Shown here: positions 35,208 to 44,849 of the stretch, piece by piece
How positions within the stretch are numbered: position 1 is the stretch's first letter
Layout of the letters: each line of letters opens with the position of its first letter
Assembly (NCBI GenBank): GCA_038503035.1
Contig: JAVSML010024258.1
Span: forward strand, 1-64,000
Source of the DNA: Crocodylus rhombifer
Lineage: Eukaryota; Chordata; Crocodylia; Crocodylidae
Length of the DNA stretch: 64,000 nucleotides
Direction: 5' to 3'
Position numbers and translations under genes: made by a program
The notes under the pieces: generated by a model
The model's input: only the letters and a program-made list of their open reading frames with translations
Told to the model about the DNA's origin: nothing
The model's database searches: none

Positions 35208-37675
35208 ATGATGGAAAGGCAGGTGCCAGTTCTTCTGGCAGGGGATGGAGAGGAGGTAGAGGGAGAGCTAGAGCTGCAAGTTCCTCCTTGCCCAAACATT
35301 GACCAATTCTCTTTCCAAGCAGCCATGAGGCTTCTGCTGCCAGTGGAAGCAAGAAGGAGGGAACCGTACCTGTACCTGATCTCCCTGCACCTTCACCACC
35401 TCCCCTAACTCCAGAAATAGGGACCAGCAGCAGAATCACTGTCTCCTCCACCCCAGTGTCATCTCCCAGAATAAGCCTCCCATTGCCAGAGAAGCAGCTG
35501 GAGCTAGAACCAGGGGACCTGAGAGCCCTGGCTCAAGCAGTTCTGGGGACCAAGGGGGAATCGACTTGTGCTCCACACCCTTCAAAGTTCCCCTAGACCC
35601 AGGTCTCTTTCTCCAGAAAGCAGTACCTTGGAGGTGGTTGAGGTTGTGGAGGCTTAGGTGAGGTAGCTCCTCCTGTTGTTGTTCCTCAGCCTGCTGAGGA
35701 GGGGGATAAGACAGCATCCCCATCCTCAATTCAGAAGTGGGTGAGTACCATAGTGTGGGAGCATTTTGAACTGGCAGGTGATCCCAGGTTTGCTATCTGC
35801 CAGCACTGCCAAAGGCAGATCAGCCAGGGCAAGGACATAAAACACTTTCCACCATGGCAATGCTGCTGCATCTCAGGGGGCAGCACCCCCTTACCCTTCT
35901 TGCTCCTCAGCCTGGCACCAGTGTGAGTGTGCCAAAAAGGAAGTCCCCCAATTTCTCCAAAACCCCCTTCCCCCCAAAGCAGAGGCAGACCAGTGGGGGA
36001 AAGCTGCAGACAGAGTGGGGTGAGTTGCAAAGTCGAGCAAGATCACCCAGAGCATTGAGGAGATGCTTGCTCTGGATAGCCAGCCCTTCTCCCTAGTTGA
36101 ATGGCCAGGGTTCAGGTGGCTCATGGCGCTTGTGGCCCCATCTTACCAAGTGCCTCCATGCACCACCTTTAGCAGGACAGTGGTGCCCTCCCTGTATGAG
36201 GCATGCAGGGAGTACTTGAAGGAGGGGCTGCACAAGGCAGGCCCACAAGTAGCCTTGCACTTCACCTCCGACATCTGGAGCAGTCGGGGTGATGATCACA
36301 CCTACTTTTCCCTCATAGGGCACTGGTGCAATCAGTCAGGCCATCAGTGGGCTGTCCTCCAAACCGAGGTGCTGGATGAGTCCCACATGGCAAGGGAGAT
36401 CATGGGGGTCATGAACTGCATGGTGCAGGGGTGGCTTGTTGGGCATGGTAAGCTCACCCATGAGTTCATGATCACTGACAATGGGGCCAATATGGTCAAA
36501 GGCTGTCCAAGATGCCAACTTTGTTGGCATCCGCTGCATGGCACACAAGCTGCACCTCGTAGTCAGGGATGCCTTTGAGGGGGATAGGGCTGCCGCCACT
36601 ATTGCTACAAGCGAGCTGCCACCACTATTGCTACAAGCGAGCTGATTTCAAAGTACTCAAAGATGGCAGGCTACTTCCACCACAGCATCAAGGGGGGCAA
36701 GGTGCTGTGGCAGAAACAGGCAAAGATGAACATCCTACAGCAAAAAATCATGCAGGATGTGGAGACTCAATGGAACTCCATATACCTGATGCTTGAAAGG
36801 CTGGTGGAGCAACAGAAGGCCATCCATGAGATGGCCTTGCCTGGGGAGATTGGGATCAGTGGCCCTCTGAACAGAGCTGAGTGGGGTACCATCTTCCAGA
36901 TCTTGGTGGTCCTCAAGCCCTCAAGGCCACTGAGACCCTTAGCACTGGAAATACCATCCTCAGCCAGGTGATCCCCATAGTGAGGGAACTTGAGAACCAA
37001 ATGGAGAAGTTCCAGGGGATCAGTTGTCCTGGCTGGGGCAGGCTGCTGTCACCAGACATGCTGGAACTGGTGAGGTGGCTGAAAGAGGGCATGTGCAACC
37101 CAAAGGTGAAGGCGAGCATGTGCATTGGCAGCACCAAAACACTCAATCACTGGATGCAGGACCTGGTCAACAAGGTCAAGGAGGCCAAAGGGCAGAGGCA
37201 AGGTGATGTGGAAAAGGGGGATACACGTTCCCATGCCAGCACTCCCAGCACCAGAACCACCCAGTCTCCTCCATGCCAGCCATGGCCAATGTGGGCCAAG
37301 GGCATGGCTTCAATCCAAACGCACCAGATCCCAGCCTTGGGCAGGTAGCACCGAGGCTTCAGTGACTACCTATGTCAACAAGGATGTGGAGCCACTGGAC
37401 TACAATCCCTTAGCCTACTGGCAGGATCTGGCCACAGTTACCCAGCAACACCTATCCTGTCCACCAACCAGTGTTACAAGCAAGAGGGTTTTCAGCATTC
37501 CTGGGCATGTTGTGAGACCCCACCGCAGCTGCTTGGATCCTGGCTTGGTGGATCATCTGGTGTTCTTGAAAGTGAACCACCCACTGCTGGGGTTCCCCAA
37601 GCTCCTCCTGCAGATGGACTGCATGTCACCCTCCTCACTCTGTCTGTATCAATTTTCTTTTTTTCTTTTTTTTTG
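35208..37675 (+). pseudogene. hAT transposase with BED finger, copy 1 (broken)
   Basis: The cut-and-paste transposase of the element, about 820 codons across several frames. The start at 35208 (M-E-R-Q-V-P) matches the start in copy 2. The BED zinc finger (35739-35885) has W-E-H-F then C-Q-H-C, but a one-base loss after K-H-F shifts the frame before the histidine pair. The catalytic domain shows S-D-I-W-S-S (near 36270) and I-T-D-N-G-A-N-M-V-K (near 36470). An extra G at about 36502 shifts the frame, and a 26-bp duplication (36590-36615, 36616-36641) adds another shift. Y-L-M-L-E-R-L-V-E (36780-36810) follows. The C-terminal dimerisation block (37430-37580) reads T-S-K-R-V-F-S, whereas copy 2 has P-S-E-R-V-F-S, so the conserved glutamate is now lysine. 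Not functional. Confidence 0.88.
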
Positions 37676-38011
37676 ACAACCAGGTAATGCCCCACTTTCA
37701 GCTGGAAGGGTCACTCACTGCATCACCAGCTAGCAGGGGAAGAACATGTCCCTGATGAGTTCACTCCCCTGCCAGGGTAGGGTGGCCTGGTGGGACTGTT
37801 GGTGGCAGGGTAGCCCCATAAATACCAGGACCAATAATCCCCTGCTGGAATATGGGGAGGAGGTGCCATAAACTCCAGCTAATGCATACACACAGACAGA
37901 GAGTCCTGGCTGGGGAAAGCCCAGACTTGTCACATCTTTGATAGGCCTGAGGCTTGCTGGTTGCAGTGCAGTTGTGAGACTCCCGGTGAGCTCAGCATAG
38001 CTGCCTGGGAT
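37676..38011 (+). other. hAT copy 1 region between transposase and inverted repeat
   Basis: Non-coding sequence that matches 57546-58260 of copy 2 in reverse once the short CR1 there (about 57841-58105) is removed. It is the probable 3' untranslated region of the transposase transcript. Confidence 0.6.
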
Positions 38012-38372
38012 ACCAGCTTTGCACTGAAAAACACTTTGTCAGGCTGAGGACGTACCTTCTGTTGGTGTGTCTCCTGGTCCTGGATGGAAGGAACAGTAAA
38101 GAAGCCAGAGGCTGGCCTGGCATGCAATACAGGCAAGAAAGCCAGTCAGTGAAAATGGAAATGGAGGTGTCACGGGATGAGGGACAGGCTGGGCATGGGA
38201 TGGAAAAGGGGATGTAACAGCACAAGTAAAAGTGCAGAGGTACCTGGGGAGTCAGATCTCCAACAGGTTGCAGTGTGTCAGAATTCCACTGTCTAATCTA
38301 TATTGAGTCCATGAGTTTCTGTACCTAGGAGGCTGATGAAATGAAGTTGATTGGCCGAGCTATGAAAAGTGG
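38012..38372 (+). repeat. Long inverted repeat, left arm (hAT copy 1)
   Basis: About 360 bases that are the reverse complement of 38600-38966 with high but imperfect identity. Shared words include TTTGTCAGGCTG, GAAGCCAGAG-CTGGCCTGGCA and CAGGCAAGAAAGCCAGTC. The arms flank a 227-bp spacer. The same arrangement is present in copy 2 (55985-56350 and 57208-57545). Confidence 0.85.
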
Positions 38373-38599
38373 TTTATAATTTGTTCCCTCTTAGGATCAG
38401 GCCTAAGAGACTGGACATAGAGTGTATTTTTGGTTAGGAATGTGCCCCCAGAGGTAGTTGAGTATCGTTGTCTTTGATAGATTCTGGTGTGCAATTTGTG
38501 GGGGTACTGGAGATATTTGGCAGGTTTTGTATTTTGAGCTGTAGGGAGTTGGCATCAGTTCTAGTGATGAGGTTAGGTGCTTGTTTCAATGTACAAGCC
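38373..38599 (+). other. Spacer of the long inverted repeat (hAT copy 1)
   Basis: Unique sequence between the arms. Its reverse complement forms the spacer in copy 2, where it is split by a solo LTR. The stretch CACACCAGAATCTATCAAAG (minus strand, near 38475-38495) is the uninterrupted counterpart of that LTR insertion site. No coding capacity was recognised. Confidence 0.75.
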
Positions 38600-38966
38600 A
38601 TTTTTCAGAGCTGGGCCTATGAACTGCACTTCATCAGCCTCCTAGGTAGTAAGTATAGAAACTCATGGACTCAGTATATACAGTGGAATTCTGACACACT
38701 GCAACCGGCCAGACATCTGACTCCCCAGGTACCTCTGCACTTTTACCTGTGCTGCTGCATCCCCCTTCCCTCGCCACCCCACCCTCCGAGCCAGTCCTTC
38801 ACCCCCTGAAGCCTCCATTTACATTTTCTCTGACTGGCTTTCTTGCCTGCATTGTGTGCCAGGCCAGTCTCTGGCTTCTTTACTATTCCTTCCATCTAGG
38901 ACCCAGAGACACACCAACTGCAGGTACTTTCCCAGCCTGACAAAAGGATTTTCAACCTGAAAGCTT
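38600..38966 (-). repeat. Long inverted repeat, right arm (hAT copy 1)
   Basis: Reverse complement of 38012-38372. It includes CTTCATCAGCCTCCTAGGTA and GACTGGCTTTCTTGCCTGCA. C-rich in its middle (38757-38815), where copy 2 has a run of 23 C. Confidence 0.85.
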
Positions 38967-39044
38967 CCTAAGATATGTACAATCCCCCCTTTAAATTGTT
39001 CAAGTTTTTTTCATAATAAAGTGGCTTGTACATATCTTAGGAAG
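38964..39044 (+). terminator. Perfect 19-bp stem-loop with AATAAA in the loop
   Basis: CTTCCTAAGATATGTACAA (38964-38982) pairs perfectly with 39026-39044. The 43-base loop contains AATAAA (39015-39020). It lies just after the long inverted repeat and could be the poly(A) site of the transposase transcript. That role is inference. I did not see the same perfect hairpin in copy 2. Confidence 0.45.
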
Positions 39045-39440
39045 TGGCCACTGTTTACAGTGGTGGACTGGGCCAAGGCTGTAGGGGAGAAAGAGACCTC
39101 ACTGGGGCACACTGCTGTGTTGTGCAGAGGCTCCAGCACCAGGAAGGGTGCATCTGAGCACAAATACACACATATACATACACAGTTGCACAGTGAGGGA
39201 ACACCTAACAGACACACACTAGGTGCAACAACTTGAGAGGAAAGAAGGGCCTGAATGTTCTGTTTGGCTGCCTTTGATGCTGGTGGTGCTACTGGTGTTG
39301 AGCCAGCTAAGTTACTTTGACCTGCTGCCATTTACAGTGGTGGCCCAGACCAAGGCTGTACGGGAGAAGGAGTCCTCACTGAGGCACACTGCCATGTTAT
39401 GCTGAGGCCCCAGCACCAGGAAAGTCACACCTGAATACAC
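39045..39440 (+). repeat. 277-bp tandem duplication in hAT copy 1
   Basis: The block TTTACAGTGGTGG...GGCTGTA(G/C)GGGAGAA...CCAGCACCAGGAA occurs at 39054-39160 and again at 39331-39421, a spacing of 277 bases. Copy 2 carries one recognisable version (55665-55760, reverse), so the duplication seems specific to copy 1. Confidence 0.6.
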
Positions 39441-40290
39441 ACAGTGTCACCCAGTCATGTCACGAGTTTTGCCTGCCTGTGGCCAGAGGTGCAGGGCCCC
39501 AGAGCCCAGACTCCACCTTCACCTACCTCCTTGACAGCTGGCAGGCTTCATGGCCACAGCAGGGCCTGACAGGCCTGCAGTAGTTTTTTTCACCTCCCTG
39601 TGTCCTAAGAGAGACACAATTGCACAAGCACCCATGTCATGAGTTTTGCCTGTTACCATCCAGAGGTGCAGGGCCCCAGAACCCCACTGCACCTATCCAT
39701 GACAGCTGGCAGGCTTTGTGGATGCAGCAGGGCCTAGCAGTCAGGCCTGCAGTATGTTGACCCCCGCTGGACCCCAGGACAGACACAGACACACAAGCAG
39801 TCATGTCACAAGTTTTGCCTGTTAGCAGCCAGAGGTGCAGGGACCCAGAACCCAGACTCCCCCTACACCTATCTCCTTGACATCTGGCAGGCTTCATGGC
39901 CACAGCAGGGCCTAGCAGGTTTCACCCCACTGTGCCTTAACACACACACAGTGTCACCTATCTCATGAGTTTTGCTTGTCAGCAGTTTAAGGTGCAGTTT
40001 CCCAGAAACACCTATCTCCTTGAAATTTGTCAGGCTTTGTGGCCTCAGAAAAGGCTACCACCCCTGAATGCTTCATCTGAATCATCCAAAAAAAACAACA
40101 AACGCTACCACCCGTGCAATTTTCACCCCACTGTGGCTTAAAGCACACACAACATCAATTTTGTTTTCAGGACTTTTAGGTGTAATTTCCCAGAAACCCC
40201 TACACCTATCACCTTGAAGCTTGGTGAGCTTCATGCTTTCAGCATAGGCTACCACTTCTGCATGTTTCATCTGAATCAGCCACAGCCAAA
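39440..40290 (+). repeat. Subterminal tandem repeats of hAT copy 1
   Basis: A unit of roughly 157-190 bp, anchored by (C)ATGAGTTTTGCCTG, recurs near 39464, 39641, 39810, 39967 and 40157. Each copy also has CAGGCTTCATGGCC-like and CCCAGAACCC-like blocks, and the units decay toward the right end. Copy 2 has related units at 55140-55690 in reverse. No coding capacity. Confidence 0.7.
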
Positions 40291-40498
40291 AACCAACAAA
40301 GTTATAGATATTTCATTGATTCCTCATTATACTTTATGACCGAATCTCTCCAAATTGGCTTCAAATCTTCCAAAGCCAATTCGGCCAAATTGAATTGGAA
40401 AAGCAATACGGATCTCTGAATCAATTTGCTGTCATCTGAATCATCTGAATCTGAATCCAAATTGAATATATCCCTATTTGCACAGGCCTAATAAATAT
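40291..40498 (-). repeat. hAT copy 1 right end, TIR and target duplication
   Basis: The subterminal region with GAATC/AATTGG-type repeats resembles the left end in reverse. It ends in ATTTGCACAGGCCTA (40476-40490), then the target duplication ATAAATAT (40491-40498). Confidence 0.85.
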
Positions 40499-41062
40499 GT
40501 GTGTGACATGGAGTGCCTTAGGGAAGGGGTGAGAGGGTGCAGCTTGCTCAGGATTACTGTGGTTTTATCTGGTCTCAGAATACCCCTTGAAGCCAACCCA
40601 GACTTCATATCTAAAGACAAACAGGAGCCTGAGCTCCTTTCTACTCTGAGACTGGGCCTTTCTGTCCCTCACTGTCCCTGGTTCCCCATCACCTGATTCC
40701 AGGAGCTAAGATCCAGTTCCACTCCCAAGAGGGGGACTTCATCTTCTCTTAGGGCAACCAAGCCAGATTTCATAGACATTAGGCATGGAAGGGACCTCGG
40801 AAGATCATCGAGTCCAGCTCCCCGCCCAAAGGGCAGGAAGTCAGCTGCGGTCATAGGATCCCAGCAAGATAAGCATCTAATTTGCTTTTGAAGGTGTTCA
40901 ATGTAGGTGCTTGAACCATCTCAAATGGCAGGCTGTTCCAGACCTTGGGGGCTCAGAAAGTAAAGAAATTCTTCCTTATGTCCAGCCTGAAATGGTCTTG
41001 TAGTACTTTATGACCATTTGACCTCGTCATCCCTTGGAGTGCTCTGGTGAACAAATGTTCCC

Positions 41063-41330
41063 CTAGATACTGGTGGTCACCCCGATAAATTTATGGGTGG
41101 CTATCAGATCACCCCTGAGCCTGTGCTTTTCCAGGCTAAAGAGCCCCATGGCTCTCAGCCTGTCATTGTAAGGTCTGCTTTCCTGACCTCTGACCATGCC
41201 CATTGCTCTTCTCCCTTTCTTGAAGATAAGCACCACATTGGCCTTCTTCCAGTCTTTGGACACTACACCAGAGCACCAGGATTTTTCAAAGATCCATGCC
41301 AGGGTCTGGGCTATGATGCTCACCAGCTGC
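41063..41330 (-). pseudogene. CR1 ORF2 RT fragment across a large deletion
   Basis: An open frame joins the early RT block W-K-K-A-N-V-V-L-I-F-K-K-G-R directly to the late block G-M-V-R-G-Q-E-S-R-P-Y-N-D-R-L-R. In the CR1 at 13.4-14.8 kb these blocks are about 930 bases apart and enclose the whole catalytic core. The copy therefore lacks motif A, the P-Q-G block and the F-A-D-D box and cannot encode a reverse transcriptase. Confidence 0.85.
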
Positions 41331-41506
41331 TTGAGTACCCGAAGGTATCCAGCTTCTCAAGATGTTCCTTCATGAGGTCAGCATTTATGGAGGGCAGGGG
41401 ATCTCCATCACCCGGACCTCCCAGTCCCATAGCGTCCCATGGGACTGATGAAAGACTGACACAAAGTACCCATTAAATAGGTTGGCTTTTAACTAGGTGT
41501 CAGTTG

Positions 41507-42690
41507 TCAGTTCAGCAGGGGTCCAATGTTGCCCTTGCTTTTCCTCTGGCTCCCCACATATCTGAAAAAGGACTTTTTATTGTCCTTGATGCTTGAAGCT
41601 AGTTGGAGTTCAGTTGCAGGCTTGGCTTTCCTGGTTTGCTCCCTGCAGGACCAGACCAGTGCAGAATAATCCTCCTTGGAGGTGAATCCCGTCCTCCATC
41701 CTTTGTAGGCTTTTTTTAGTCTTAGGAGGTCTGCTAGGTCCCTGGAGAGCCAGGCGGGCTGCTGTGCCCTCTTGCTGCCTTTCCTCCGAGATGGAATAGA
41801 CTTAGCTTGTGCATTGAGGATCACTCCCTTGAGTAGCAACCACTTTTCTTGAACTCCCCTCTCCCTGGGGTCATGGTCCCTGAGGGCCTCACTGACAAGC
41901 CTCCTGAGCTTGTCAAAGTTGACTTTCCTGAAGTCAAGGACTTCCATGTTGCTGATTGACTTGCCAGCTTTTCGGCAGATGGTGAAGGTGATCAGCTCAT
42001 GGTCGCTGTCATCCAGCTTCCCATTGATCACTAGGTCGCCAATTAGGTCGTCCCCAGCAGCCAGTACCAGGTCGAGCAGTGCTTTGCCTCTTGTTGGCCC
42101 ATAGGCTTCTTGAGTCAGGTAGAGGTCATGCACACATGAGAGGAAGCTTTGCGACCGCTCAAATTTTGCTGAGTGATCCTCCCATGAGATGTCCGGGTAA
42201 TTGAAGTCACCCATGACAACGATGGACCATGCGGCCTCAGCCAGTTCCCTGGCAAACTCCTGGTCAAGCTCAGGACTTTGGGTGGGAGGTCTGTAGTAGG
42301 CTCCCACCGTTGTGTCCCCTGTGCCATTTTCCCCACAGATTTTAACCCAGAGGGTCTCCAGTCATCCACCCTGGTCACCAATATCAGCTTGCAGGGACAT
42401 GTAGCTTTCCTTAACATAGAGAGCTGCACCCCCGCCCTTTTTATCTACACAGTCCATCCTGTACAGGGTATAGCCATCTATAACCGAGTTCCAGTCATGG
42501 GTGGAGTCCCACCAGGTCACCATTATCCCTATGACATCATAATTATTTGCATTGCCAAGCACCTGGAATTTGTGGACAGGCAGGCAATTGTCCCCTTGGG
42601 GGCTCTTGCCTTGCCCACAGATTGTACCAGGGCTGAGGCAAGGGTGGGCTCCCTTAAGTGCCTTGGCCCGCTGGCTTTGCAAGTTTTGCT
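41507..42690 (-). pseudogene. CR1 ORF2 endonuclease domain
   Basis: The apurinic-endonuclease-like domain that nicks target DNA for CR1 reverse transcription. A 266-codon open stretch (41507-42307) has Y-Y-R-P-P, the metal-site block G-D-F-N-Y-P-D-I-S-W, and the terminal S-D-H-E-L-I-T-F block with its catalytic Asp-His. The linker to RT follows. The N-terminal part lies in another frame (42362-42690), with T-W-W-D-S-T-H-D-W and Y-R-M-D. The residue before T-W-W is Val (M-V-T-W-W), whereas the CR1 at 49.2 kb has T-E-T-W-W, so the usual catalytic glutamate is lost here. At least one frameshift near 42310. Confidence 0.85.
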
Positions 42691-42943
42691 CAGCGGGCCA
42701 GCAGTGGTGGTAGTCCCCCCGTCCCCGAACGGGCTTAGTTTAAAGCCCGGTGCAGCAGGTCAGCCAGTCTGGCTGAGAAGATCCTCCTTCCCAGGGGAGA
42801 GAGGTGGAGGCCATCTCTTCCCAGCAGCTCACTGCCTCTCTTGCCAAAAAGCAGGCTGTGGTCATGGAAGCCAAAGCCTTCCTGATGACACCAGTGCTGC
42901 AGTCTTTGTTTGATTACATGGATCCTCCTCTTCCTCCTCAGCC

Positions 42944-43535
42944 TGTTAGAAATGGAGTATTGTTATAATATTGTTAGAAATGGAGCGTTGTTAGAAATGC
43001 ACAGTTTGCATCTCATACCTGATAAGAAAAAAACACTGCCAAGGACTTTTTTTCTTGGCCAGCCTTGCCACAGTTCTTCTTATACTAAATCACACTCTCC
43101 CCCAGCCTCCCCCTAGTTTTTCTCATGCAGATTACAGAAGCTGGAATTCAACTGACTGTGTCCTTGAAAGGGGGGGGTTTAAACTCTGGGTGACCTAAAG
43201 AACTTCCTGAGCATGCGCAATTAGTTGATGCATATTTACTTCTCCGCCCTGCATACTTAAGTAGTTAATTATAATGTACATGCGATGGATGTAGTGATGT
43301 AACCACACATATGTTTGTATGAAACGGAAATGAGCTGTAAGAGTTCCTGTTTCTGCACACTTGCCCAGGAGGGAAAGGATAAATACAGGCTGCAAAAATT
43401 CCTCAGGGGTTCAGAGTAATCTGAGTCTTTGACTCTGCTCTGACCCTATTTGCAAATACACCTTTTGTGCTGCTAATTAGTGTGTGTCTGAGATTCTTTG
43501 CGAGCCTCCAAAGAAACGAACCGCTTTTTGCATCA
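42944..43535 (+). mobile_element. Solo LTR, copy 1 (592 bp, plus strand)
   Basis: Starts TGTTAGAAATGG and ends TTTTGCATCA. The target duplication AGCC is at 42940-42943 and 43536-43539. A TATA-like GATAAATACAG lies near 43377. The left end repeats the TGTTAGAAATG word three times (42944, near 42972 and near 42989). It splits a CR1; the related CR1 at 49665-49690 has the same region uninterrupted. The same LTR family is at 56456-57086 in the other direction, sharing CATACTTAAGTAGTTAATTA and GAGCCTCCAAAGAAA. No internal retroviral genes remain. Confidence 0.88.
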
Positions 43536-43539
43536 AGCC

Positions 43540-43843
43540 TATAGCCCAAGACTGGGAGGATTGATGAGAACATCACCTGTGCCCCCAGACCCTTTAGCCC
43601 CACTCCCAAATCCCTGTAGCACCTCATGACCCGGCTGGGAGCATTCCAAGCTGTGTCATTGGTGCCCACATGAATAAGGAGTATATGATACTGGTCTATG
43701 GGCTGGAGGAGCTTTGGGATCTGCTCTGCAATGTCCTGGATGCAGGCCCCCAGGAAGCAACAGACTTCCCAGACTAAGGGGTTGGGGCAGCAGATTGCCC
43801 CCTCAGCCCCCCTCAGGATACAGTCTCCCAGAACAAACACCAT
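43540..43843 (-). pseudogene. CR1 ORF1 esterase-domain remnant
   Basis: CR1 ORF1 commonly carries an SGNH/GDSL-type esterase domain. Here V-L-G-D-C-I-L-R-G resembles its first block, with Cys where the catalytic Ser (G-D-S) is expected. L-L-I-H-V-G-T-N-D-T resembles the later G-x-N-D block. Between them is a C-C-F-L-G-A-C-I-Q-D segment. The frame continues into the LTR to the left without being part of ORF1. Partial, and probably inactive because of the serine change and the insertion. Confidence 0.7.
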
Positions 43844-43905
43844 ACATTTTGAGGTTCTCTGTCTTCTACAAAGTAGTTAACAAGTCCCTCTGTTCAGGAC
43901 TGCTG

Positions 43906-44620
43906 ACAATTTTTGGGGGGCCCCCTGCAAGAAATATTTTTGGGGCCCCCTATCCTGAAGAAGCCGGTGGTAGGGTTGCAGAAGAGGGGTGGCAAGTGGC
44001 CGGACATGAAGCTGGCAGCAGCAGGGGAAGGGGGGAAAGTGGCCTGATGCAGGGGCAAAGGTGAATTAAAGTTTACTGGGGTCCTGGGCAAACACAACAT
44101 TGGAGGGCCCCTTCCCCCATGGGAGCTGTTCTTGCAGGGCTGGGGGGGCAGGGCACCTTCCCCTCCTCATGCTGGTGTTGGAGGTGGTGGGGACTGCCCT
44201 GGGCTGGGGATGAGGGCGCCCACCTCTTCTCCCTGCTCCCTGCCCTCCCCACCTCCAGTCCCACTATGGCCAAACACACAAATAAAGGCTCACACACACA
44301 GGCATACACATAGACAGGTGCACACTACTCTCACTCATTCTGCACATGGACACACAGGCACAAACATACTCTCCCTGCCAGGCACACAGACACATGCATG
44401 CACACTCACACATGCACATACACTGACACAGTACACTGCATCTTATCATGGTATGCAGGGACCCCCCTCCCCAGCCTCCAAACCCTACATATACACCCAC
44501 AACCCCCTACACCTTCACAAATACCACCCCCAGCACACACACACACACCCCTCTCAAAAATAGCCTTTCATGATTTACATACCAAATGTCTTGATTTTTA
44601 ATAGCTCATCTCATGATTTT
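43906..44620. other. GC-rich sequence followed by CA-rich simple repeats
   Basis: 43906-44260 is G/C-rich with GGGGGGCCCCC-type words and no coding signature. 44273-44545 is an irregular CA-rich microsatellite with ACACACA runs. Open frames here only translate the repeats. Confidence 0.5.
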
Positions 44621-44849
44621 TGACAGGGTGAGGTCGGCAATACTTCATTGATTTTATTTTCCCCCTCCCCCCGCCAGTCTGGTTGACATCTGATACCTAC
44701 TGGTAAATAATTTGCTGTTCCCTGGAGCCTGCTAAATTTCCATTCCTGTACAACAGACTGTTTTTTTCATACCTAAGGAATGTCCGACCATCTTTCATAC
44801 CTCTCACCATTTTCAATTTATTTTTTTGCCTGGATGTGGGTGTCCAAAA

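Larger units (their letters stand above)
34167..40490 (+). mobile_element. hAT DNA transposon, copy 1 (6.3 kb, near full length)
   Basis: Terminal inverted repeats are TAGGGCTGTGCAAAACTT (34167-34184) and, on the minus strand, TAGGCCTGTGCAAATAGG (40473-40490). An 8-bp target duplication flanks them: ATAAATAG (34159-34166) and ATAAATAT (40491-40498), with one mismatch. Eight-bp duplications are the hAT signature. Order inside: GATTCGGA-rich subterminal region, TATA-like box, leader with CA repeat, broken transposase (35208-37675), long inverted repeat (38012-38966), subterminal tandem repeats, right end. A second, collinear copy occupies 54917-63476 in the opposite direction. Confidence 0.9.
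40766..43905 (-). mobile_element. CR1 LINE with ORF1 relic and RT-core deletion
   Basis: A minus-strand CR1 of the same group as those at 13.4 and 46.6 kb. The 3' end is at 40766 (ATTTCATAGACATT on the plus strand). Going upstream in its sense: 3' UTR and ORF2 C-terminus (40790-41205), an internal junction near 41212 where about 0.9 kb of RT is missing, the start of RT, the endonuclease (41507-42690), a solo LTR (42944-43535) and an ORF1 esterase piece (43540-43843). The 5' limit near 43905 is where similarity fades. Confidence 0.88.

Noticed and set aside
36093..37234. Several minus-strand open frames opposite the hAT transposase
   Set aside because: Antisense shadows of the GC-rich transposase coding sequence on the plus strand.
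44132..44563. 143-codon plus-strand open frame
   Set aside because: His/Thr-rich translation of a CA-rich microsatellite.
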